From: Alphaproteobacteria bacterium SO-S41
GTDB taxonomy: Bacteria; Pseudomonadota; Alphaproteobacteria; Micropepsales; Micropepsaceae
DNA length: 64,000 nt
Assembly (NCBI GenBank): GCA_019670725.1
Contig: AP024629.1
Span: 4,154,001 to 4,218,000, forward strand
Direction: 5' to 3'
In this document: positions 18,689 to 26,883 of the stretch, piece by piece
Layout: each line of letters begins with the position of its first letter
How positions within the stretch are numbered: position 1 is the stretch's first letter
Position numbers and translations under genes: made by a program
The notes under the pieces: model-generated
The model's input: the letters and a program-made list of their open reading frames with translations, nothing else
Databases searched by the model: none
What the model was told of the DNA's origin: nothing

Positions 18689-19126
18689 ATGATGAAGAAG
18701 AGCGCCTTTGAGGAAGCGAACCCCGAAGCCTCGCCAGCGGACTTGATCGACGCGCGCATCGCCGAGCTTGGCGACTGGCGCGGTGCGACGCTGGCCAAAG
18801 TCCGGGCGCTCATCAAGCAGGCGGTGCCCGACGTGGTGGAGTCGTGGAAATGGCGTATCCCGGTCTGGGAGAAGAACGGCATCATCTGCACCGGCGAAAC
18901 CTACAAGACCGCTGTAAAGCTGACCTTCCCCAAGGGCGCAAAGCTCGACGACCCCAAGGGCGTCTTCAATTCCAGCCTCGAAGGCAATGCGCGCCGCGCC
19001 TTCGATATCCACGACGGCGACAAGATCGATGAGAAAGCGTTGAAGGCGCTTTTCACTGCCGCCGTGGCGCTGAACACGCCCGCCGCAAGCAAGGCGCTCC
19101 CGCGGAAAGCTCCTAAAGGCGCCTGA
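18689..19126 (+). CDS. DUF1801 domain protein (second copy)
   Basis: A 145-residue relative of the preceding gene product: VRALIKQAVPDVVESWKWRI, VWEKNGIICTGETYKTAVKL and FPKGAKLDDPKGVFNSSLEG. AGAAGG lies upstream, and either of two adjacent ATGs (18689, 18692) may be used. The 39-base gap and same strand place it in the ArsR operon. The tandem pair probably arose by old duplication, as sequence similarity is limited to the core. Role unknown. Confidence 0.8.
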   Translation: MMKKSAFEEANPEASPADLIDARIAELGDWRGATLAKVRALIKQAVPDVVESWKWRIPVWEKNGIICTGETYKTAVKLTFPKGAKLDDPKGVFNSSLEGNARRAFDIHDGDKIDEKALKALFTAAVALNTPAASKALPRKAPKGA

Positions 19127-19144
19127 TTATATCGACAGCGGCTT

Positions 19145-19936
19145 CTATCTTCCCGTGAAGGTCGGCTTTCGCCGCTCCTGCAGCGCCTGCATGGCGTCGG
19201 AGAAATCGTTGCTGCTGATGAGCATCGCCTGTGCCATCGCATTCGCCGACCACTCGGCCTCGATCGTCGATTCCAGGCCGCGGTGCAGCGCCGTCTTGGC
19301 GAAGCCGTAGGCAGTCGGCGAGAGCGCGCCGAGTTCCGCTGCGAGCGTCTGCGCCTCCTGCAGAAGAGCCTCGCCGGCCACGATCCGGTTGGCGAGACCG
19401 ATGGCAATCGCTTCCTCTGCCCGCACTTCCCGGCCCCGCAGAACCATCTCCGAGGCGCGCGTCACGCCGATCATTTTCGGCAGCAGGTAGAGACCGCCAA
19501 GGGGAGGCAGCAGCCCGAGCTTGATCCAGGCTTCCTGAAAGAACGCCGTCTCGTCGACCAGCCGGAAATCGCAGGCGAGCGCAAACTCGCAGCCGAGCGT
19601 GATCGCGGCGCCTGAGATCGCCGCAACGACAGGCTTCGGCATACGGTAGAGGCGACGGGCGACGCCCTGCGCCCGCGCATAGACGCTTCCGTGGATTTCA
19701 AGGGGCTTGGCGGTGCGCAGCGCCTCCAGCGTACGCGTCGAAGCGCCAGCGCTGAAATGCTTGCCCTTACCGGTCAGCACGATGGCGCGGACGGCCTCAT
19801 CGCCCATCACGATATCGAGCGCTGCGGAGAGCGCATCGAGATCTTCGAGATCAAGACGATTTTGCTGCTCGGGCCGGCAGATCGTCAGCGTCGCGACGCC
19901 GTCCGGCGCGATTTCAACTTCAATACTGCCTGGCAT
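19145..19936 (-). CDS. Enoyl-CoA hydratase/isomerase family protein (crotonase fold)
   Basis: A 263-residue crotonase. Oxyanion-hole segments are GKGKHFSAGAST near residue 58 and ISGAAITLGCEFALACDFRL near 100. The first catalytic Glu is present (GCEFAL). The second, usually in a PE motif, is not clearly kept: the segment reads FFQEAWIKLGLLP, where Trp falls at that position. The reaction may therefore not be simple hydration. Start ATG at 19936 has AGGAG upstream; an in-frame ATG at 19972 is weaker. It is divergent from the LysR gene, which may control it. Confidence 0.85.
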   Translation of the reverse strand: MPGSIEVEIAPDGVATLTICRPEQQNRLDLEDLDALSAALDIVMGDEAVRAIVLTGKGKHFSAGASTRTLEALRTAKPLEIHGSVYARAQGVARRLYRMPKPVVAAISGAAITLGCEFALACDFRLVDETAFFQEAWIKLGLLPPLGGLYLLPKMIGVTRASEMVLRGREVRAEEAIAIGLANRIVAGEALLQEAQTLAAELGALSPTAYGFAKTALHRGLESTIEAEWSANAMAQAMLISSNDFSDAMQALQERRKPTFTGR

Positions 19937-20009
19937 GCCGCTCCTACTTTCCGTGTTGTCGCCCCGATTCATTGTTGGCGCTCTTCATGCGTGTTAGGAA
20001 TAGCTGAGG

Positions 20010-20927
20010 ATGGACACGCGTCTCAATCATGTCGTCGCCGTGGCGCGCGCGGGGTCGTTCACGGCCGCCGCCGGCATTGCGGGCGTCACGCAATCCGCCG
20101 TCACCCGCAGCGTCGCCGATCTCGAACGCGAGATCGGCTATGCTATTTTCGAGCGTACCTCGCGCGGCGCTATCCTCACCGAGAAGGGCCGGGATTTCGC
20201 GGAGCGCGCCCAGAGGTTGGTCGAAGACACGCGCGACCTCCTGCAGCGCCCACGTGAAAGCAGCGATGCCTATGCCGGCGTCCTGCGCATCGGCGTTTGC
20301 CCCGCTTCGCTGGAATTCCTGCTGATCGAGCCGTTGGCGCAACTGCTGAAGAAGCATCCCTCGATCCGTCTGGATATCGCCGGCGCGACGTTTCAGCGAA
20401 CGGTCCAGCTCCTCAGAAGCGGCGGGATCGATGTCGCCGTCGGCTTCGAGGCCGCTTTCGCGGACTGGCCCGATATCAGATGCCAACGCATCTTCAACGA
20501 TGCGCGGGGCATCCTGTTCGTCCGCCGTGGCCATCCAATCCTTCAGGTCCGCCGGCCGACGCTGAAGACCCTCGCGAAGCATGAGTTCGTCAGCCCGTCG
20601 GACTCGCGGCCCTACGGCGCAGTTATCCGCGCGCTCTACGAGGATCAGGGGATCGACTGGCACAGGCGCATCCACGTCGTCGACTTCTTTCCGATCGTGA
20701 AGGAGATCGTCGCGCAGACGGACGCGATCGGGGTGATCATGTCGGATATCGCGGAGCGATCCGCCTCGTTCAGAAGCCGGTTTGTCACGCTCGACACGAT
20801 CAACCTGTTTCCCGAGCCCTCGCCTATGTGCTCGGCGATCCGCGCGCGATGGGAAGTACGCCCCGCCGTCCGGGCCTTCATGTCGATCCTGCAGAACATT
20901 CGCCCGCGCAGCCGCGCGCGGTCTTAG
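20010..20927 (+). CDS. LysR-type transcriptional regulator
   Basis: A 305-residue LysR protein. The helix-turn-helix spans residues 1-60 (HVVAVARAGSFTAAAGIAGV, SQ-like TQSAVTRSVADLEREIGYAI, FERTSRGAILTEKG). The effector domain follows from about residue 90 (VLRIGVCPASLEFLL, GIDVAVGFEAAF). It is divergent from the crotonase gene, with about 70 bases between, the usual layout for a LysR protein and its target. The FAH-family gene downstream could be a second target. Inducer unknown. Confidence 0.93.
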   Translation: MDTRLNHVVAVARAGSFTAAAGIAGVTQSAVTRSVADLEREIGYAIFERTSRGAILTEKGRDFAERAQRLVEDTRDLLQRPRESSDAYAGVLRIGVCPASLEFLLIEPLAQLLKKHPSIRLDIAGATFQRTVQLLRSGGIDVAVGFEAAFADWPDIRCQRIFNDARGILFVRRGHPILQVRRPTLKTLAKHEFVSPSDSRPYGAVIRALYEDQGIDWHRRIHVVDFFPIVKEIVAQTDAIGVIMSDIAERSASFRSRFVTLDTINLFPEPSPMCSAIRARWEVRPAVRAFMSILQNIRPRSRARS

Positions 20928-20970
20928 CGCCGTGCTCGCATAAACATCGGCAGCGCTTTGCCCGATTAGA

Positions 20971-20987
20971 CATTCGTCCAACGAATG
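20971..20987. promoter_or_regulatory. Candidate operator, CATTC-N7-GAATG
   Basis: Inverted repeat CATTCGTCCAACGAATG (7-bp arms with a 3-base centre), 104 bases upstream of the FAH-family start. The outer 5-7-5 pattern recurs at 22833 and 24505 in other intergenic regions of this module. Confidence 0.65.
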
Positions 20988-21091
20988 CGCTGGACGGACG
21001 TTGCCGCGCGTTCGCAAGCTTCACCAACGCGCCGCTGGGAGGCCGTGCGCTGTCGCGCATGGACGGGGGACGCGCCTAACGCAGGTGAAAC

Positions 21092-22084
21092 ATGCGGCTC
21101 ATTACATTCGTCCATGACGGTAAGGAAAAAATCGGCGGCTGGATCGACCAGGACCGCAAAATCGTCGATCTCGCGCGCGCGGCAGACCTCGGAGGGCAAA
21201 GCGATCCCGCCATGGCTTCCATGCTGGCATTGATCGAGGCAGGATCCGCAGCTTGGGATCGTGCCCGCGCGCTGATCAAGGCGGCGCCGCCGGGTGCGGT
21301 GATCTCCACGGCAGACTGCAAGATCCTCGCCCCGCTGCCCCGTCCCACGCAAATCCGCGACTGCCTGACCTTTCCCGGCCACCTTCAGGGCGCCGCCAAG
21401 ATACAGGCGGAGCGGCTCATCAACGCCTCGCCCGATCCCGCAAAGGCCCGCGCGGAAATCGAGGCGTCCGGCCGGCTGGAAGTGCCGAAGGCCTTCTACG
21501 ATTTCCCGCTCTACTACATCTCGAACCGCATGGCGGTCGTCGGGCCGGATGTCGATATCGCGTGGCCGCCCTACTCGCAGACCATCGACTACGAGATGGA
21601 ATGGGCCGCCGTCATCGGCAAGGAAGTGCGCAACGCCACGAAGGACACGGCCCGCGATCTCATCTTCGGCTACACCGTCTTCAACGACTGGTCGGCGCGC
21701 GACGAGCAGATGCGGGCCATGCAGGCCGGTGCGCTCAATCTGGGTCCGGCCGGCGGCAAGGATTTCTGCAACGGCGTCGGGCCCTGCATCGTCACCGCGG
21801 ACGAAATTCCCGATCCCTATGTGCTGGACATGAATGTCAGCGTCAATGGAGAGCAGGTTTCCAGCGGCAATTCTTCGGGCATGTACTTCAAGTTCGAGGA
21901 CCTGCTGGTCTTCCTATCGCGCGGTACGTCGCTCTATCCCGGCGAACTCATCTGTTCCGGAACGGTCGGCGGCGGCTGCACATTTGAGACGGGAATGGTC
22001 CTCAGGCCCGGCGACGTCATCGAGCTCGAGGTCGAGAAGATCGGCAAGCTGCGCAACCGCGTCGTCGCACCGCATATCAAATAG
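21092..22084 (+). CDS. Fumarylacetoacetate hydrolase (FAH) family protein
   Basis: A 330-residue FAH-fold enzyme; members hydrolyse C-C bonds of diketo acids or isomerise or decarboxylate ring-cleavage products with a divalent metal. The N-terminal region (LITFVHDGKEKIGGWIDQDR) resembles two-domain FAH-like proteins. The catalytic domain shows IDYEMEWAAVIGKEVRNATK near residue 165 (metal-binding Glu pair), then FGYTVFNDWSARDEQ and GELICSGTVGGGC near 285. The ring-cleavage-like role suits a module with crotonases and a cupin protein. It is preceded by a CATTC-N7-GAATG site and followed by a hairpin that serves the convergent cupin gene. Confidence 0.9.
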   Translation: MRLITFVHDGKEKIGGWIDQDRKIVDLARAADLGGQSDPAMASMLALIEAGSAAWDRARALIKAAPPGAVISTADCKILAPLPRPTQIRDCLTFPGHLQGAAKIQAERLINASPDPAKARAEIEASGRLEVPKAFYDFPLYYISNRMAVVGPDVDIAWPPYSQTIDYEMEWAAVIGKEVRNATKDTARDLIFGYTVFNDWSARDEQMRAMQAGALNLGPAGGKDFCNGVGPCIVTADEIPDPYVLDMNVSVNGEQVSSGNSSGMYFKFEDLLVFLSRGTSLYPGELICSGTVGGGCTFETGMVLRPGDVIELEVEKIGKLRNRVVAPHIK

Positions 22085-22098
22085 CGGACAAAGAAAAA

Positions 22099-22125
22099 CG
22101 GCTGAGGGTGATGTGCCCTCAGCCG
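22099..22125 (-). terminator. Rho-independent terminator between FAH and cupin genes
   Basis: Perfect 10-bp stem CGGCTGAGGG / CCCTCAGCCG with a 7-base loop. On the minus strand it is followed by a T-rich run (complement of 22090-22098), so it fits termination of the cupin gene; it may also stop the FAH transcript. Confidence 0.85.
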
Positions 22126-22138
22126 CAGTCGGGAGGAG

Positions 22139-22663
22139 TCAGGCCGGCTTGGAATCGATGAGGATGGCGGCGAGGACGGCGCGCTTGTCGCTGTCATTGC
22201 GCCAGCCATGCATGCAGCCGCGCTGGATCATGACATCGCCGGCCTTCAGCAACACATCCTTGCCCTCGGAGAGCGACCAGATTTCGCCCTCGGTCAGCAC
22301 GAAATAGTTGAGCGTATCCGTCTTGTGCATCGTGGGGTGCTTGGCGGTGCGCAGATATTCGAGGCTCGGGATATGCACACTGTGAATGGTCTTGTGCATC
22401 TCGATCATCTGCTCGGGCGTCAGGTCCGGCGTATCCTGCTTGGGCGCGAACACCAGCATGCGGAAGACCGCGCCGCCGTCCGGTGGTTCATGGTTCATGT
22501 GCTGGTCCGCAACGGGATCGCGGGGATCCGAGGTCTCAGCCGGGGTTTCCGTGTTCAGCCACAACTCGCGAAAGCGGTTGGTCGCGAAATGCGGTTCGAG
22601 GTCGTCCTCGAACACGACATCCGCCACGCCGTCGGGGCGGTTGGCCATGACATACCGCTTCAT
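22139..22663 (-). CDS. Cupin-domain protein
   Basis: A 174-residue small cupin. The barrel motifs are degenerate: MHKTDTLNYFVLTEGEIWSL (residues 110-130) carries a His and the conserved Glu, and AGDVMIQRGCMHGWRNDSDK gives the second motif with its His. Metal binding is therefore plausible. Such proteins can be dioxygenases, isomerases or sensors; none is proven here. AGGAGAG precedes the ATG. It is divergent from the TetR gene at 22946 across a region that holds a CATTC-N7-GAATG-like site. Confidence 0.85.
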   Translation of the reverse strand: MKRYVMANRPDGVADVVFEDDLEPHFATNRFRELWLNTETPAETSDPRDPVADQHMNHEPPDGGAVFRMLVFAPKQDTPDLTPEQMIEMHKTIHSVHIPSLEYLRTAKHPTMHKTDTLNYFVLTEGEIWSLSEGKDVLLKAGDVMIQRGCMHGWRNDSDKRAVLAAILIDSKPA

Positions 22664-22832
22664 TCGTCTCTCCTGTGCGCCAGAGCGCGGACTTCATTGT
22701 CCGCGTCATCATTGGGTGTGCGGACGCGCTTGCGACCGTGCAGTGCTTGATTGTCCGCCATTCGAGGCGCGTATCCGCAAGCGATAAACCCGGACACTCG
22801 TCCAGATATCGTTCACCGTCGCCATCGCGAGG

Positions 22833-22849
22833 GATTCATTCGGCGAATG
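22833..22849. promoter_or_regulatory. Candidate operator, GATTC-N7-GAATG
   Basis: Matches CATTC-N7-GAATG at 9 of 10 half-site bases, in the cupin/TetR divergent region, 96 bases before the TetR start. A shorter internal repeat CATTC-GGC-GAATG overlaps it. Confidence 0.6.
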
Positions 22850-22945
22850 CGAGGCCGCCGTCCCAATGCTGCAACGCGGGAGCGTTTATGCCGTTTACGT
22901 CCGCCCGTCCGTCTGGTTTGCTTGATGCAAGGACGGTGAGAAAAA

Positions 22946-23611
22946 ATGTCCAAATCGGAAACGATCGAGGCGCTGATGGAGAGCGCAATCTACTGCTTCT
23001 CCAGGGACGGCTATGAAGGGGCGTCGTTGCGCGACATCGCGCGGAACGCCAGCGTGCCCTTGAGCACGATCCATTTCTATTTCGGTTCGAAGACCGAACT
23101 GTTCGGGGCGGTGGGCCGGCGCGCCTGGTCGGAGATCGACCAGGATCGCAGTGCCTATCTCCAGAAAGCGATCGCCGAGAACCCTGGCCGGCCGCCGGCG
23201 CTCGGCGCCCTCATTTATGCCCTTGCCTATCCAATCGTCAGCCGCGCGCTCAGCAAGAGCGAGCGCGACATCGGGCAGATCTTCATTCTCCGCAGCCATA
23301 CGTCGCACTGGCAGTCCGGCATGAGCAGCCGGATGCTGGAGCTTGCCGACCGCTCCATGACCCGCTGGATCGACGCGCTGACGCAGCTTTATCCCAGGCT
23401 CACGCGCGCCGACATCGTATGGGGCTTTTCCTTCGTCATCGGCACGATCTATTCCTGGCAGGTGATCGACCACCGCTATGACAGCATGCTCGACGGCGAT
23501 GGTGAGCGCTCAGCCGAAGATGTCACCGCCGACATCGTCGCCTTCTGCAGCAATGGAATGGAGGCGATCGCCGCGCGCCGAACGGCGCTTGCGTCGGCCT
23601 TGTCTCACTGA
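22946..23611 (+). CDS. TetR/AcrR-family transcriptional regulator
   Basis: A 221-residue regulator. The helix-turn-helix is at about residues 5-55 (ALMESAIYCFSRDGYEGASL, RDIARNASVPLSTIHFYFGS, KTELF). The C-terminal half is a helical effector domain like that of CmeR/TetR_C-type proteins. AAGGACGG lies upstream of the ATG. It is the best candidate to bind the CATTC-N7-GAATG sites before the FAH gene, before itself and the cupin gene, and between the PaaG-like and receptor genes. That assignment rests on position only; the LysR protein at 20010 is the alternative. Confidence 0.92.
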   Translation: MSKSETIEALMESAIYCFSRDGYEGASLRDIARNASVPLSTIHFYFGSKTELFGAVGRRAWSEIDQDRSAYLQKAIAENPGRPPALGALIYALAYPIVSRALSKSERDIGQIFILRSHTSHWQSGMSSRMLELADRSMTRWIDALTQLYPRLTRADIVWGFSFVIGTIYSWQVIDHRYDSMLDGDGERSAEDVTADIVAFCSNGMEAIAARRTALASALSH

Positions 23612-23625
23612 AGCCAGTCGCTTCG

Positions 23626-24420
23626 TTATCGACCCTTGAACGCAGCCTCGCGCTTCTCGACGAAGGCGGCGATGCCTTCCCGGCAATCTTCGGTGGCGAA
23701 TGCCGTCTGCTGGTGCGCCGCCTCAAGTTCGATCTGGTCGACAAGACCGTTCTGCAGGCTCGCACGCAGCAAGTGCTTGATCTTGCCGTAGGCGACTGTT
23801 GGCCCGTGCGCGAGCTTTGACGCCATCGCGCGCGCCGCAGGCATAAGCGCGCTGTCCTCATACATCCGATAGGCGAGACCCCAAGCCACCGCGGTCTCCG
23901 CGTCGATCTTCTCGCCCAGCATTGTCATCGCCGCGGCACGGGTCCGCCCAATCAGGCGCGGAATCACCCACGAGCTGCCGCCGTCGGGGACGACGCCGAG
24001 ACGGATGAAAGACTGGAAGAAATAGCCGGAGCGGCCGACCAGAACGATATCCGCCGACAGGGCGAGCCCGCACCCGACTCCAACGGCCGCGCCGTTCACC
24101 GCGGCGATGATCGGCTTGTTCGCTTCGGCCATCCGCACGAGCATCGGGTTGATGCCATTGCGCAGGCTGCTGCCGACATCAGGCGTGTCGCCGTCGGATT
24201 GCTCGGCATACATGTTCTTGAGGTTCGCCCCTGCGCAGAAGGCCCGGCCTTCGCCGGTCAGCAGAATGGCGCGGATGCCGTCGTCGTCCAGCAGGCGACC
24301 CATGGCCTCCGGCAGCTCGCGGCGCATCGCCTCATCGAGGGCATTCATCGAGGCGGGGGCGTTGAATTTAACGATCGCCAACGGCCCGTCGCATTCGACC
24401 ATCAGTCGCTGATAGGCCAT
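23626..24420 (-). CDS. PaaG-like enoyl-CoA isomerase/hydratase
   Basis: A 264-residue crotonase. Both hydratase glutamates are replaced: the first site reads GCGLALSADIV and the second FFQSFIRLGVVPDGGSSW. That pattern, with Asp in VPDGG, is the one seen in 1,2-epoxyphenylacetyl-CoA isomerase (PaaG) and related enoyl-CoA isomerases, so isomerisation of an unsaturated or ring-epoxide CoA ester is likelier than hydration. The oxyanion segment is TGEGRAFCAGANL. ATG at 24420 was preferred over a GTG nine bases upstream. Divergent from the receptor gene with a CATTC-N7-GAATG site between. Confidence 0.87.
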   Translation of the reverse strand: MAYQRLMVECDGPLAIVKFNAPASMNALDEAMRRELPEAMGRLLDDDGIRAILLTGEGRAFCAGANLKNMYAEQSDGDTPDVGSSLRNGINPMLVRMAEANKPIIAAVNGAAVGVGCGLALSADIVLVGRSGYFFQSFIRLGVVPDGGSSWVIPRLIGRTRAAAMTMLGEKIDAETAVAWGLAYRMYEDSALMPAARAMASKLAHGPTVAYGKIKHLLRASLQNGLVDQIELEAAHQQTAFATEDCREGIAAFVEKREAAFKGR

Positions 24421-24504
24421 CTGAACCACTCGCCTGTTTGCAATCGCAGCCGGGAATTATCGGCGGCGGCCGGACGGCCGGTCCAATTCATTGTGGGCCT
24501 CTAT

Positions 24505-24521
24505 CATTCTCAAGGGGAATG
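24505..24521. promoter_or_regulatory. Candidate operator, CATTC-N7-GAATG
   Basis: CATTCTCAAGGGGAATG, with perfect 5-base arms at the same spacing as 20971, in the divergent region between the PaaG-like gene and the receptor gene. Confidence 0.6.
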
Positions 24522-24691
24522 GCACGGCGGCGCAGAGGCGCTCGGACGGCTTCACCGGACAAGCGTCCAACGATGTTGCTTGCGTGGACATCGCAGACTT
24601 TCAACATGCCGCCCGGGAAGAACCGCATGCAAGCGGCGCGGTGCTGACGACGTTCAGCGCCGACAATGAAATTAAGGGGAGAGTACGGCAA

Positions 24692-26875
24692 ATGACATCG
24701 CGTGCATGGCTTCTCGGCGTGAGCGCCGGCGTCCTGACGGGCGCTTTCCTGGCGGGGTATTCAGCCTCGGCTGCCGAGCCTTCGGCGAACGACGAAACCG
24801 AAACCATCGTCGTCACCGCGCAAAAGCGCGCGACCAATCTCCAGAAAGTGCCCCTGTCGGTCGCCGCCGTAACGGCGAAGACGCTGGAGAGTGCCGGCAT
24901 CAGCACGCTCGACTCGGTCCAGCGCCTGACGCCTGGCATGAACATGTCGTCGATCGGCAGCGGCTTCGTCAGCTATACCTATATTCGCGGCGCCGGCACG
25001 AACGTCATCGACTCCGGCTCCGATCCCTCCGTCGCCTTCTTCGTCGACGAGGTCTACATCGCCGGCACGGCCGGCCTGCAGTTCGACCTGCTCGACATCG
25101 AACGGATCGAAGTCCTGAAAGGCCCGCAAGGCACACTGTTCGGTCGCAACGCCGCCGGTGGTGCGGTTTCGATCATCACCAAGCGCCCGAGCGATACGCT
25201 CGACGCCTGGGCGTCGGCCGATGTCGGCGATTACGGACTTTTCGCCGTGCGCGGCGGCGTCACCGGACCGTTCGCCGAGGGCAGCAAATGGGCGTATCGG
25301 CTCGCGGCGGCGCATCGCCAACGCGACGCCTTTACGGACAATCCCGCCGGCCTCGATCCCGGTTTCATCGACAATTACACCGCCCGCGGCCAGGTGATGT
25401 ACCAGGACGACAGCTTCACCTTCCTGCTGACGGGCGACTACTTCACGTCCGACAACGGGATGAGCAATTTCTTCCTCTCATCCGCCAACAAGCTTGGCCT
25501 GCTGACGCCCGCCGCCGTCGCGGCGCTGCCGGCCGATCAAAGTTTCTACCGTGTCTACTACAACGTCGACGGCTTCGAGCAGCAGGACACGTTCTCGCTG
25601 ACCGCACGGATGGAGGGCGATATCGGCTTCGCCAAGCTGACCTCGATCTCGGCCTATCGCGACAACCAGTTCGTGCGTCTCCAGGACCAGGACGGCTCGC
25701 GCGCCGACGGCTACGCGCTCGGCACCGATCAGCAGGACGTCACCTTCAGCCAGGAACTGCGCCTGTCGCAGGATACCGATCGGCTGCACTGGATCGCCGG
25801 CATCTACTACTACCACAACGAAACCAAGCGCCAGGATACGCTGGACTCCGGCCCCGACTTCGCCGTTCCCGCCCTGCAGAACTCGTTCGGCTTTTACGGC
25901 AACAACATCACGACCGAGAGCTACGCGATCTTCGGCCAGGCGACCTATGAGATCTTCACCGATTTCAGCGTCACGCTCGGCGCGCGCTACAGCAAGGACA
26001 AGAAGACCTCCGACCAGCGCACCGATCCGCTGGGGCCGGGGCCGCTCTTCACCGCTCATCTCACGCCGGAATGGGACAGCTTCGATCCCGCGGTGATCCT
26101 GGAATATCAAGTCACGCCCGACATCATGCTCTACGGCTCGTACCGCCAGGGCTACAAGTCCGGCGGCTTCCAGTCCTTGCCCGGCAGCCTCGCACTCGCC
26201 TTGAACGTCTACGCGCCGGAAGAAGTGAAGTCGTACGAAGTCGGCGCGAAGACGCAGTTCTTCGACAACCGGCTGCGGGTGAACGTCGCGCTGTTCGACA
26301 CCCGAATCGACAACCAGCAGATCCTGCGCATTCCGACGGCCGGCACCAGCATCATCGACAATGCCGGCAAGACCCGCACGCAAGGCGTTGACGTCTCGAT
26401 CTCCGCGGTGCTCAGCGATTACTTCCGCATCGACTGGAGCTCGACTTTCCAGCACGCGCGGTTCGAGGAATATCTCAGCAACTGCGCCGGCACGCCGCCG
26501 GTTTGCGGCGCCAACTTCGCGGGCAATCGTCAACTACGCTCGCCGGACTTCCAGACTTCGGTCACGGCGGAGGCGAACATCCCGCTCGGCGGATCCGGTG
26601 AACTGACGCTGCGCGGCGAGTACGCCTACCAGTCGCAGGTTTTCTTCGATGCGGCCAACACGACGACGCCCGGCACGTTCCAGCCCGGCTACGGCATCTT
26701 CAACGCACGCATCACCTATACGCCGCCGGCCGGCAACTGGGACGTTTCGGTGTTCGGCAAGAACCTGTCGGACGAGGAGTATTACCGCAACGTCGCCATT
26801 TCCGGGCCTTCGGGTGTCGGCACACCGGGCGATCCGATGACGTTCGGGGTGACCCTCAACTGGCGTCTGGATTGA
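24692..26875 (+). CDS. TonB-dependent outer-membrane receptor
   Basis: A 727-residue receptor with signal peptide (MTSRAWLLGVSAGVLTGAFL, cleavage near SASAAE), TonB-box-like ETIVVTAQKR, plug signature KGPQGTLFGRNAAGGAVSI near residue 150, and terminal strand FGVTLNWRLD. The last residue is Asp rather than aromatic, but Trp and Leu lie just before it. ATG at 24692 has AGGGGAGAG upstream; codons further left belong to the leader. The MFS carrier gene begins 8 bases after the stop and an acyl-CoA ligase gene follows, so outer-membrane uptake, inner-membrane uptake and CoA activation are encoded in order. Confidence 0.95.
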   Translation: MTSRAWLLGVSAGVLTGAFLAGYSASAAEPSANDETETIVVTAQKRATNLQKVPLSVAAVTAKTLESAGISTLDSVQRLTPGMNMSSIGSGFVSYTYIRGAGTNVIDSGSDPSVAFFVDEVYIAGTAGLQFDLLDIERIEVLKGPQGTLFGRNAAGGAVSIITKRPSDTLDAWASADVGDYGLFAVRGGVTGPFAEGSKWAYRLAAAHRQRDAFTDNPAGLDPGFIDNYTARGQVMYQDDSFTFLLTGDYFTSDNGMSNFFLSSANKLGLLTPAAVAALPADQSFYRVYYNVDGFEQQDTFSLTARMEGDIGFAKLTSISAYRDNQFVRLQDQDGSRADGYALGTDQQDVTFSQELRLSQDTDRLHWIAGIYYYHNETKRQDTLDSGPDFAVPALQNSFGFYGNNITTESYAIFGQATYEIFTDFSVTLGARYSKDKKTSDQRTDPLGPGPLFTAHLTPEWDSFDPAVILEYQVTPDIMLYGSYRQGYKSGGFQSLPGSLALALNVYAPEEVKSYEVGAKTQFFDNRLRVNVALFDTRIDNQQILRIPTAGTSIIDNAGKTRTQGVDVSISAVLSDYFRIDWSSTFQHARFEEYLSNCAGTPPVCGANFAGNRQLRSPDFQTSVTAEANIPLGGSGELTLRGEYAYQSQVFFDAANTTTPGTFQPGYGIFNARITYTPPAGNWDVSVFGKNLSDEEYYRNVAISGPSGVGTPGDPMTFGVTLNWRLD

Positions 26876-26883
26876 GGCCAGAC

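Noticed and set aside
18215-19126. Tandem DUF1801 genes as a recent duplication
   Set aside because: Similarity is limited to the core motifs, so an old divergence is likelier and nothing further can be claimed.
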